Assembly: GCF_042649685.1 (NCBI RefSeq)
Contig: NZ_JBHRZT010000032.1
Location: 62,001 to 126,000, forward strand
From: Bacillus_BA songklensis
GTDB taxonomy: Bacteria > Bacillota > Bacilli > Bacillales > Bacillaceae_H
Reading direction: 5' to 3'
Length of the DNA stretch: 64,000 nt
Part shown: in pieces, positions 57,088 to 64,000 of the stretch
Layout of the letters: the number at the start of each line of letters is the position of its first letter
Numbering within the stretch: the first letter of the stretch is position 1
Position numbers and translations under genes: made by a program
Notes under the pieces: generated by a model
What the model was told of the DNA's origin: nothing
The model's input: the letters and a program-made list of their open reading frames with translations, nothing else
Databases searched by the model: none

Positions 57088-58788
57088 ATGTTTCGTAAAA
57101 ATGCTGGAGAAGTGTTAATGGATATTTTAATTGATTGGGGAGTGGACCATATTTATGGGATGCCCGGAGACTCCATCAATTCATTGATGGAGCCATTAAG
57201 GAAAGTGCAGGATCAAATTAAATTTATTCAAGTGCGGCATGAAGAGAATGGAGCGTTGGCGGCAGCATCATACGCCAAACTCACCGGGAAGCTTGGGGTA
57301 TGTACAGCGATTGCAGGCCCGGGTGCTATCCATTTGTTGAATGGATTATATGATGCCAAACTGGACAAAGTTCCTGTGCTCGCGATTGCCGGACAAGTAG
57401 AATCGGATTTAATCGGAACAGATTATTTCCAGGAAGTTAATCTTGACCGCCTATTCGATGATGTGGCCGTATATAATCAGCGCATCATGTCTGCCGAGCA
57501 ATTGCCTGTCGTTTTAAACCAAGCGATACGGGCAGCTTATACCAAAAAAGGGGTTGCAGTCCTAACGATACCTGATGATATTCCAAAATTTGAAGTGGAA
57601 CGGGAAGTACGTAAAACAAGTTCCTTTTTCGTCCAATCAACCATTCTTCCTGAAGATACAGATTTAGAGAAGGCGAAACAAATACTTGAAGAGGCGAAGA
57701 AACCAGTGATTTTAGCAGGAAAAGGTACGAAAGGGGCGAGGGAGGAATTATTGGCGTTCGCTGAAAGAATAAAGGCTCCTATTATTTTAACGTTGCCGGC
57801 AAAAGGAGTGATTCCTGATGAGCATCCTTATTGTCTGGGTGGACTTGGTTTGATTGGGACAAAGCCGTCTTATGAAGCGATGCAGGACGCTGATACATTA
57901 ATCATGGTGGGCACTTCTTTTCCTTTTACAGGTTTTCTCCCGGACCATGCCAGGACGATTCATATCGACTATGATGCTTCACAAATCGGTAAAAGATATC
58001 CTGTGGATGTCGGTCTTGCCGGAGATACCGCTCATACACTGACTTCTCTTACTGAACTTCTAAAGGAAGAAAAAAATCCAACGTTCCTTGAGAAATGCCA
58101 GGATAATATGAAGAAATGGCAGAAAAAGATGGAGGGAGAAGAAAACGATGAGGCAGTGCCAATCAAACCTCAGAGAGTCGTAAAGGCATTGCAGAAAGCA
58201 GCAGACGATGATGCCATTTTATCGGTAGATGTTGGAAATGTCACCGTCTGGATGGCACGCCATTTTCATATGACGAACCAGCAATTTATCATTTCCAGCT
58301 GGCTGGCTACTTTAGGCTGCGGACTGCCGGGTGCAATAGCGGGGAAAATTGCTTATCCGAATAAACAGGTATTTGCCGTTTGCGGTGACGGCGGTTTTGC
58401 CATGACCATGACCGATTTTGTCACCGCAGTAAAATATAATCTTCCGATTGTGGTGATTGTCCTTAATAACCATAAAATCGGGATGATTAAATTCGAGCAA
58501 GAGGTAATGGGAAATGCCGAATTCGGGACGGATTTACACAATCCGAATTTTGCACGATACGCTGACATTTGCGGAGGAATCGGCTATCGAGTGGAGAAGC
58601 TGGAGGAATTGCATCCTGCTTTTGAGAAAGCAGTACAACAGCAAAAGCCATGTATCATCGATGTGATAGTCGATGCGAATGAAGCGCCGCTGCCTGCCAA
58701 TATTTCCTTTGGTCAAGCTTCCGGTTATGCCAAACACATGATAAAGGAACTGCTTGAAAGAGGGAAAACAGATTTACCGCCCCTATGA
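57088..58788 (+). CDS. Thiamine-diphosphate-dependent pyruvate oxidase (YdaP/PoxB-like)
   Basis: 566 residues with the three domains of the pyruvate oxidase/acetolactate synthase family. N-terminal Pyr domain with the catalytic Glu in RHEENGALAAASYAKL; a central FAD-type domain (about 190-340, VILAGKGTKGAREEL); a C-terminal PP domain with the GDGGFAMTMTDF motif and a metal Asn in VLNNHK. It converts pyruvate to acetate or acetyl phosphate and CO2. Quinone-coupled PoxB has a C-terminal membrane-binding tail; here the tail is short (ELLERGKTDLPPL), like YdaP. Single-gene unit ending at the hairpin at 58801. Confidence 0.88.
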   Translation: MFRKNAGEVLMDILIDWGVDHIYGMPGDSINSLMEPLRKVQDQIKFIQVRHEENGALAAASYAKLTGKLGVCTAIAGPGAIHLLNGLYDAKLDKVPVLAIAGQVESDLIGTDYFQEVNLDRLFDDVAVYNQRIMSAEQLPVVLNQAIRAAYTKKGVAVLTIPDDIPKFEVEREVRKTSSFFVQSTILPEDTDLEKAKQILEEAKKPVILAGKGTKGAREELLAFAERIKAPIILTLPAKGVIPDEHPYCLGGLGLIGTKPSYEAMQDADTLIMVGTSFPFTGFLPDHARTIHIDYDASQIGKRYPVDVGLAGDTAHTLTSLTELLKEEKNPTFLEKCQDNMKKWQKKMEGEENDEAVPIKPQRVVKALQKAADDDAILSVDVGNVTVWMARHFHMTNQQFIISSWLATLGCGLPGAIAGKIAYPNKQVFAVCGDGGFAMTMTDFVTAVKYNLPIVVIVLNNHKIGMIKFEQEVMGNAEFGTDLHNPNFARYADICGGIGYRVEKLEELHPAFEKAVQQQKPCIIDVIVDANEAPLPANISFGQASGYAKHMIKELLERGKTDLPPL

Positions 58789-58800
58789 GGCATACGTAAA

Positions 58801-58853
58801 GAGGCTGTCCCAAAAGGTATGTCTTTTAATACCTTTTGAGTCATCCTCTTTTG
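58801..58853 (+). terminator. Terminator of the CTCAAAAG-like repeat family
   Basis: GAGGCTGTCCCAAAAGGTAT pairs with ATACCTTTTGAGTCATCCTC with a few mismatches, followed by TTTT. It is related to the hairpins at 14644 and 45117. Confidence 0.8.
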
Positions 58854-58954
58854 TTGTTTTACGATCTGTTTTGGGCAATACGATATGGAGATAATTGACG
58901 CTTGTTTTTCCATTCTAATGATGCAAATTAATAACGAATATGATAAAAAAGACG

Positions 58955-59040
58955 AAAAAATGAAAAAACAGAAACGCGCAAATAGAAGCAGGCTCGATGA
59001 CAGAGGTTAAAAACTTAAATTGGATTTATATATAAATAAT
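58955..59040. repeat. Dispersed repeat, copy 3 of the MITE-like family
   Basis: From GAAAAAACAGAAACGCGCAA to GAGGTTAAAAA it matches 47099-47152 closely. The right side (TTGGATTTATATA) resembles the right terminal repeat of the element at 20202. The left end is not recognisable. Confidence 0.55.
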
Positions 59041-59074
59041 TCCCAAATTTCCCATTTTTATAGGAGGAAAATAG

Positions 59075-59551
59075 ATGATGAAACATGTAATGGCCTTAAT
59101 TATAAAGTTTGTTTTCATTGGGACAGTCTTGTTTTCGATATTAGGGATCTTTTATAATGCGACCATTGTTGAAATATTCACCATTGTTATATTGATGACA
59201 GGAGTTTCCTACTTGGTTGGAGATTTGTTTATATTGCCCAAGCTGGGAAATGTGGCAGCAGGGATAGGAGACTTCGCACTAACGTTTGCGGGTGTTTGGT
59301 TTTTAAGTTATTTCTTTATCGAGACAACCCTCAATATTCTGGTCGCTTCCTTTTTCGCAGCTTTTGCCATAACGGCTATTGAGATATTGTTTCATCTTTT
59401 TATGCGAAACCGAGTATTGGAAGGATCCAAGGATAAACAACCGCTCATAAATATGCGCAACAATCGATTTGCGACAGAATTCTCGGAAGAATACAGTGAC
59501 CCGGAAATTGAGCGTAAACAAAATAACCGAGGAAAACAATCAGATAACTGA
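59075..59551 (+). CDS. YndM-like membrane protein (DUF2512)
   Basis: 158 residues. Four membrane helices (about 5-25, 30-50, 60-82, 86-107) with the YLVGDLFILPKLGNVAAGIGDF block of DUF2512/YndM proteins, then a charged tail rich in Asn, Glu and Arg (RFATEFSEEYSDPEIERKQNN). Function unknown. TAGGAGG precedes the tandem ATGs. It stands alone; its neighbours give no hint. Confidence 0.8.
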   Translation: MMKHVMALIIKFVFIGTVLFSILGIFYNATIVEIFTIVILMTGVSYLVGDLFILPKLGNVAAGIGDFALTFAGVWFLSYFFIETTLNILVASFFAAFAITAIEILFHLFMRNRVLEGSKDKQPLINMRNNRFATEFSEEYSDPEIERKQNNRGKQSDN

Positions 59552-59670
59552 TAAACGACGAAAATCTCTTAAAGTTCATATCACTCAAGGATGATCAACC
59601 GAGGAAGCAGAATCTGTGATTGACTGTCCCGTCTTGTGGTAACATGTGTATTAAAAAAGGGAGTAACCAT

Positions 59671-60180
59671 ATGACGCAACACGATTTCACAAAAGGGAAC
59701 ATATTGAAACAGCTGTTCATCGGTGCAAACAAATGGGATCGGGTCCATAAAATCGCTCCGTACGGAGTGATTTATAATTTGGTGATCATGTTTCTGATAG
59801 CCGTTTTAATGGTGTTCTTTGCTGAATTCGGAATCAAGTTATTTATTCAGGAGGAGGACTCACTTCAATTTGGCACACAATATTTACAAATGATTGCGTT
59901 TTTCTATCCGTTCCTTGGAATCAATTTTATTTTGAACGGCATTGTCCGTGCTGCAGGAGCAATGTTTCAGATTCTGGTGTTAAATATCATTTCGTTGTGG
60001 ATTTTAAGGTATCCAATGACGTATGTATTTTCAGTTTTAATAGGTGAAAAGGGAATCGGCTTTGGAATGGGAACGAGCTTTGTGATTGGCAGTCTCATCG
60101 CATTCCTTTATTATCGATATGGAAAATGGAGCAAAAAACAATTGTTCAAGGAAAGAGAGCGGGAAGGAGCAAACGGCTGA
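59671..60180 (+). pseudogene. MATE-family efflux pump with large internal in-frame deletion
   Basis: 169 residues instead of the usual ~450. The first ~16 residues (TQHDFTKGNILKQLFI) are the start of a NorM/MATE protein. The sequence then jumps directly to the last third: GANKWDRVHKIAPYGV, then four to five C-terminal helices (FFLNGIVRAAGAMFQ-like segment and GIGFGMGTSFVIGSLIAF). About 280 residues, including helices 1-7, are missing without a frameshift; the junction is near 59720. It keeps an ATG and the GGGAGTAACC ribosome site but cannot form a transporter. Confidence 0.8.
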
Positions 60181-60207
60181 ATCATCAAACAAGAGTTTCC
60201 AAAAATG

Positions 60208-60256
60208 AAGCGTCATGGAAAATCCAGCAAAATCAAGGATTTTCCATGACGCTTCA
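60208..60256 (+). terminator. Terminator after the MATE remnant
   Basis: AAGCGTCATGGAAAATCC is exactly complementary to GGATTTTCCATGACGCTT around an 11-base loop; only a short T-rich tail follows. Confidence 0.75.
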
Positions 60257-60441
60257 TTTGATTTATAAACAGTTTATAGTTATGAAGAGGATGTGAGTCA
60301 GCTCCTTTCGTTTTTTCAGAGACATCATGGCAAGCCTATCCTTTCCAGAAAAAGGGGAATGAAGGGTGGGAAACTCACATATTAGGCTGGGACCCGTATA
60401 TTGGTAAAGAGTTCACTGAAAAAGGAGGGTTTCTTTTTATC

Positions 60442-60882
60442 ATGTTTCATTACCCTTATTATTTTCATCTTCAGCAGCTTCCGCCGCATGGAAATTACCC
60501 TTGCAACCAGGTTATACAGCAGGCGGACTATTATTCATTCCCATATTACAACGTAACAGCTGTTCCTTCTCGAAACGGGGTAAGACAGTATCCAGATGTA
60601 GATGCAACGTTATTTACTCAATCAGCCATCTCCATGCAGCAGCTAATGAAAGAAGCGAGTATTTTGCTGAATAAGTTTGCCGAATCAAAAGATTTTGCCT
60701 ATAAAGTAATGTCGGCAGCACAAAAATCCAATGTAAAAGAAGTGGAACGGTTAATTAAAACAACAGGGATTAAATCAAAGGTGATAACAACCTATAACCC
60801 TGACGGAATTACTCTTAAGCTATCATCAAAGGTAGGAACGAGCGATTGCTGTCATTTAACAATCGTATTACGGTGGCGTTAG
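60442..60882 (+). CDS. Hypothetical protein with Tyr/Pro/Gln-rich N terminus
   Basis: 146 residues not recognised by name. The first ~50 residues are rich in Tyr, Pro, His and Gln (FHYPYYFHLQQLPPHGNYP), a composition seen in spore-coat-associated proteins. The rest is a helical domain (QLMKEASILLNKFAESKDFAYKVMSAAQ) followed by strands ending CCHLTIVLRWR. AAAGGAGGG precedes the ATG. A spore-surface role is a guess from composition only. It is followed by a bidirectional hairpin at 60963. Confidence 0.65.
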   Translation: MFHYPYYFHLQQLPPHGNYPCNQVIQQADYYSFPYYNVTAVPSRNGVRQYPDVDATLFTQSAISMQQLMKEASILLNKFAESKDFAYKVMSAAQKSNVKEVERLIKTTGIKSKVITTYNPDGITLKLSSKVGTSDCCHLTIVLRWR

Positions 60883-60962
60883 AAGCATTCAACCTTACAA
60901 ACATAAAGCAAGGAAACATAGGAGAAATCGAATGGATGGCCGGTTTAAGAGTCAATAGTAGA

Positions 60963-60997
60963 AAACACAGCATGAGCTCATCCATGCTGTGCTTTTC
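60963..60997. terminator. Bidirectional terminator
   Basis: AACACAGCATG pairs with CATGCTGTGCTT around an eight-base loop, with A residues on the left and T residues on the right. It lies between the hypothetical gene and the convergent protease gene. Confidence 0.75.
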
Positions 60998-61104
60998 TCT
61001 TATTTTGCATTAAAAGGTACCACTTTTTGGCCGATGGCCTGGATTCATTCTTTTGGCATCGGGAAGGAAACCGCAGCGGGGCTAAGAAAGGGAATGGTCG
61101 CGGT

Positions 61105-62514
61105 TTAGCGGTTAGAAAAAAAATTAAACCAATTCCATTCGTTTTTCTTTCTGTCCGGATGGTTTTCTTGATTAGCCAATCTTAGCGCCCCTGCAATGTC
61201 CACGACTCCGCTGCCGTAGTAAACATCCGGACCGGGCTGTCCGGCATCACGCGTTGTTCGAATAATAATATTCATGACTTCTGTATTGGGCAGGCCCGGG
61301 TTGAGGGAGCGGATGAGACCGGCCAAAGCAGTTACGTGCGGCGCCGCCATTGATGTACCTGAAAGGGCCGCGTACTGTCCTCCTGGATAGGTACTTGCAA
61401 TGCTTACTCCCGGTGCTGCCACATCCATATATGTTCCATAATTGGAAAACGGCGCGCGTCTTCCGTCCCAGCCGACAGCTCCTACGCTCAGTACCTGTGG
61501 AAAAGCGGCAGGGAAGCTTGGTTGATTTGAATTATCGTTCCCGGAAGCAGCAACCACAATGACGTTTTTCGAGTAAGCGTAGTCAATTGCTTCTTTCAAT
61601 ATGGAGGAAGGCTGATAATTTCCCAGGCTCAAGTTAATGACGTCAGCACCGTTATCAACTGCCCACCTGATTCCCTTGGCGATATCAAAGGAACTTCCAT
61701 AGCCCTTCTCATTCATGGCTTTTACAGGCATAATCGGGTTATACCATGTAATACCTGCAACACCTTGCCCATTATTTGTCTCCGATGCGATAATACCCGC
61801 TACATGTGTACCATGGCCGTTGTCATCATCGGGCCGGTCATTATTAGCCAAGACGTTGTAACCTTTTAGTAATCGGCGGGCAAGGTCGGGATGTTCAAGA
61901 TCGACACCGGTATCCACCACTGCGATTTTGACATTTTTGGCTCCCTGTGTAAGTTCCCAGCCCGTTTCGGCGTCGATTGCCGGCAAGTTCCATTGGTATC
62001 TTTGATAGAACTGGTCGTTTACCTCATTTTGCAGAAGGATGTAATGAGGCTCGGCATATACGACATTTTCGCTTTTCTCAAAATGCTGGATTAATTCGGA
62101 TGTCGATTGGCTGTTTGATCTAAAAATACAAGCAGAATCGAGTCTCTTTATAAGTTTCCCGTCAATATCCCTTGTGATTTTTACTATCTCCGTGTCATTC
62201 GGACGAATTTTAAATTTCACTGTCACTTCGTTCTTATAATAATGACTTTTGTCCCGGCCATTGTGATCAATGATATGGACGGTAGGGTGGTTGTTCAACC
62301 GTTCTACGGTAGCATCATTCATCCTGATCATATTAACTTTCAAGAGCTCGGGGCTTCCCGCAGTAATGTTCTGGGCTTTCAGTCTTTGTGTTTTTACTCT
62401 GTTGTTTTGAACATGAGTGGCCTGATCTCCATCCTGTCTGTGCAGATGAGTCGTCGTTAAGATTCCAAAAGCCAAAAGGAAGGTAACAATCCCCATGATG
62501 TATCTTTTTCGCAT
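61105..62514 (-). CDS. Secreted subtilisin-like serine protease (S8, thermitase type)
   Basis: 469 residues counted from ATG 62514, which has GGGGTG upstream; the frame is open to 62532. A signal peptide (YIMGIVTFLLAFGILTT) is followed by a long propeptide (about 30-170). The catalytic domain has Asp201 (VVDTGVDLEHPD), His237 (NGHGTHVAG), the oxyanion Asn326 (ASGNDN) and Ser388 (SGTSMAAPHV). VNDQFYQRYQWNLPAIDAE before the domain is typical of thermitase-like enzymes. Secreted general protease; no dedicated inhibitor or secretion gene adjoins it. Confidence 0.93.
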   Translation of the reverse strand: MRKRYIMGIVTFLLAFGILTTTHLHRQDGDQATHVQNNRVKTQRLKAQNITAGSPELLKVNMIRMNDATVERLNNHPTVHIIDHNGRDKSHYYKNEVTVKFKIRPNDTEIVKITRDIDGKLIKRLDSACIFRSNSQSTSELIQHFEKSENVVYAEPHYILLQNEVNDQFYQRYQWNLPAIDAETGWELTQGAKNVKIAVVDTGVDLEHPDLARRLLKGYNVLANNDRPDDDNGHGTHVAGIIASETNNGQGVAGITWYNPIMPVKAMNEKGYGSSFDIAKGIRWAVDNGADVINLSLGNYQPSSILKEAIDYAYSKNVIVVAASGNDNSNQPSFPAAFPQVLSVGAVGWDGRRAPFSNYGTYMDVAAPGVSIASTYPGGQYAALSGTSMAAPHVTALAGLIRSLNPGLPNTEVMNIIIRTTRDAGQPGPDVYYGSGVVDIAGALRLANQENHPDRKKNEWNWFNFFSNR

Positions 62515-62676
62515 TTTCACACCCCAAATCAATGGTATTTACCGTTAGGTTGCTTATCTTTCCGCCACTTTATCCCGTTCTGACAGACAGAATAGGAAAT
62601 CATACTAGCTGGTAAATACTTAAAAAATCACCTGTATATGTGAGTGTTTAGCAAATAAATAAAATATGGGGCATTC

Positions 62677-62710
62677 CAAAAGCTGCCGGCCAAATACCGG
62701 CAGCTTTTTC
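62677..62710. terminator. Terminator-like hairpin upstream of the DUF1906 gene
   Basis: AAAAGCTGCCGG pairs with CCGGCAGCTTTTT around a seven-base loop. It is a bidirectional form between the divergent protease and DUF1906 genes, so its transcript is unclear. Confidence 0.7.
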
Positions 62711-62818
62711 ATTACATCCTTTTTCTTTTTTGGTCCGAGCCCGTTTGACGGAGGGCTCCGCACAGGTTTCCATTCAAGAACATATCATACAACCAATAAT
62801 AGGAGAGGTTGTGAAAAC

Positions 62819-64000
62819 ATGTACAGAAATAAACCTGTTATTGTTTCCCTAATAGCTTCTTTATTATTGGTTTCTATGTTTTTGGCTTTATTGTTCTACA
62901 ACGGTCATACAAAATACAGCCATAATATTGCTAATGCTGATAGTGAAGCCAAACAATCTTCTAATCATACCAATCCCCAAGCAGCGACTAAAAGCCATAA
63001 CAACCAAAAAGTAGACAATAACATAAACAATAATATTAGAAACAAAGGCAATGGCTCTACAACAAATAACATAGCTAACAGCATAGGGAAGAGCGGAAAT
63101 ACCGGTGCAACCAATGGTGCAGGGGCGAACGGAAACAACGATAGAGCCAACGGTATCACCAATAACATAACAAACAATATAACTGTAAATATCAATGCAG
63201 ACGGTAATGTAGAAAATAACATAAATGTAAATATTAACGCAGATGGCAATGTAAAGAATGGTGTCAATAACAACATCAATAGTAACAATACTGTAAAAAA
63301 TGGTATCAATAACAGTATCAATAGTAACAACGACGTGAACAACAGTATCAATAACAGTGTCAATAGTAACAATAACAATAACAATAACGGCAATGGCAAC
63401 GGTAATAACAATCCAAACAAACCGGAAAAGCCGGCAATGGTTTGGGGAATAGATTCAGCAAGTGCTGCAACAAATGAGCAGTATGCTTGTGTACGGGAAA
63501 ACTTTGGAGAACCGGCTGTGTGGGGCCGCTATTTAGGAGATAAAAACGGAGTTTCAAAGGGATTAACAAAAAATGAAGCTGATTTCATCCATTCCCAAAA
63601 TGAGAAAGTGTTATTAATTTATAATCAATTTACGAATACTGCCGGTTATGAAAACGGAAAAAATGAAGCAAGTCAGGCTATAAAATATGCTCAAGATTTA
63701 GGAGTACCAGAAGGAGTGGCTTTATTTGCCGATATTGAGCCGGATTACCCCGTTGACGCTGATTTTATAAGGGGATGGTACGAGACGATTGCTTCTTCCA
63801 GTTATAAACCGGGTATTTACGGAGCATTTGATTCAAAACGAAAGCTATTTTCCGCTTACAACGATGCTGCAGCAAGTAATCGAGAAATAAAAAAGAATAC
63901 AATTATATGGTCTGCGTCGCCAAGTCCAGGGGTGACCGAACAATCCGATGTTCCTGAATTTAAACCCGAAGCACCTCAGGGGGCTCTAACATTAGGCTGG
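62819..64000 (+). CDS. Membrane-anchored, Asn-rich DUF1906 (glycoside-hydrolase-like) protein, 3' end beyond window
   Basis: 394 residues visible, open to the window edge. ATG 62819 follows AGGAGAGG. Residues 7-27 form a membrane anchor (PVIVSLIASLLLVSMFLALLF) with no cleavage site. Residues about 45-200 are a low-complexity Asn-rich stalk with short repeats (NINADGNVENNI, NINADGNVKNGV, NNSINSNN). From residue 207 (MVWGIDSASAATNEQ) a DUF1906/Rv2525c-like TIM-barrel domain begins, with GRYLG, LLIYNQF, LFADIEPDYPVD and GIYGAFDSKRK. These domains are related to GH25 hydrolases and probably bind or cut wall polysaccharide; Asp and Glu of DIEP are the likely acidic residues. Confidence 0.85.
   Translation, partial: MYRNKPVIVSLIASLLLVSMFLALLFYNGHTKYSHNIANADSEAKQSSNHTNPQAATKSHNNQKVDNNINNNIRNKGNGSTTNNIANSIGKSGNTGATNGAGANGNNDRANGITNNITNNITVNINADGNVENNINVNINADGNVKNGVNNNINSNNTVKNGINNSINSNNDVNNSINNSVNSNNNNNNNGNGNGNNNPNKPEKPAMVWGIDSASAATNEQYACVRENFGEPAVWGRYLGDKNGVSKGLTKNEADFIHSQNEKVLLIYNQFTNTAGYENGKNEASQAIKYAQDLGVPEGVALFADIEPDYPVDADFIRGWYETIASSSYKPGIYGAFDSKRKLFSAYNDAAASNREIKKNTIIWSASPSPGVTEQSDVPEFKPEAPQGALTLGW

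Noticed and set aside
62965..63420. 151-codon Leu-rich antisense frame in the Asn-rich gene
   Set aside because: The antisense of Asn codons (AAY) reads as Leu/Val-type codons; the real gene is on the + strand with ribosome site, membrane anchor and a DUF1906 domain.

Overview
This 64 kb window looks like chromosomal DNA of a low-GC, endospore-forming member of the Bacillaceae (order Bacillales). The evidence is the strong AGGAGG-type ribosome binding sites, frequent GTG and TTG starts, and many genes whose closest recognisable relatives are Bacillus types: FbpA, YkwD-like CAP protein, sporulenol/hopene cyclase, YolD-like, NupC/Cdd, YndM, YkoS/YkoT and YsnF/YflT. Candidate CcpA (cre), CggR and SigB sites match the Bacillus consensus sequences. 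I cannot name a species. No rRNA, tRNA, CRISPR array or intact transposase was seen.

Region by region. 1-5.5 kb: a TetR regulator next to an efflux operon in which a 14-helix MFS pump lies between two membrane-fusion adaptors, one a lipoprotein with two long seven-residue tandem repeats. 5.5-9.2 kb: a LysM-CAP exoprotein, a membrane protein, and gapN (non-phosphorylating NADP glyceraldehyde-3-phosphate dehydrogenase) with an upstream cre and a near-perfect two-copy CggR operator. 9.2-14.6 kb: a LacI-type regulator and a catabolic operon (ThuA-like, two Gfo/Idh/MocA oxidoreductases, a TIM-barrel isomerase), with matching operators at both promoters. 14.9-25.7 kb: housekeeping and accessory genes: terpene cyclase, lipase-like hydrolase, polysaccharide deacetylase, zincin, nupC-cdd, ASCH protein, and an XPD-type helicase fused to a nuclease domain.

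26-42.4 kb is a surface-polysaccharide locus. The + strand carries an asparagine-synthase-like amidotransferase, flippase, chain-length protein, polymerase-like protein, two GT4 glycosyltransferases, an initiating sugar transferase, a sugar N-formyltransferase-like enzyme, a DegT aminotransferase and a sulfotransferase. The - strand carries a membrane 4,6-dehydratase and a 760-residue fusion of a sugar-nucleotide epimerase with a sugar-nucleotide dehydrogenase. Together they suggest a polymer with an N-formylated amino-dideoxy sugar, a uronic acid and sulfate.

42.6-64 kb: a solitary cyanophycinase beside a decayed M14 carboxypeptidase, an acyl-ACP desaturase, a SigB-type stress protein, a PHP phosphatase, a PiT/CysP-type permease, a class V aminotransferase, a GDSL hydrolase, a YkoS-YkoT-GtrA three-component glycosylation operon with a GDPD, pyruvate oxidase, a MATE pump reduced by a large in-frame deletion, a subtilase, and the start of an Asn-rich membrane-anchored DUF1906 protein that runs off the end. 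Small dispersed repeats (IS605-end-like, MITE-like and terminator-like) are scattered between genes.
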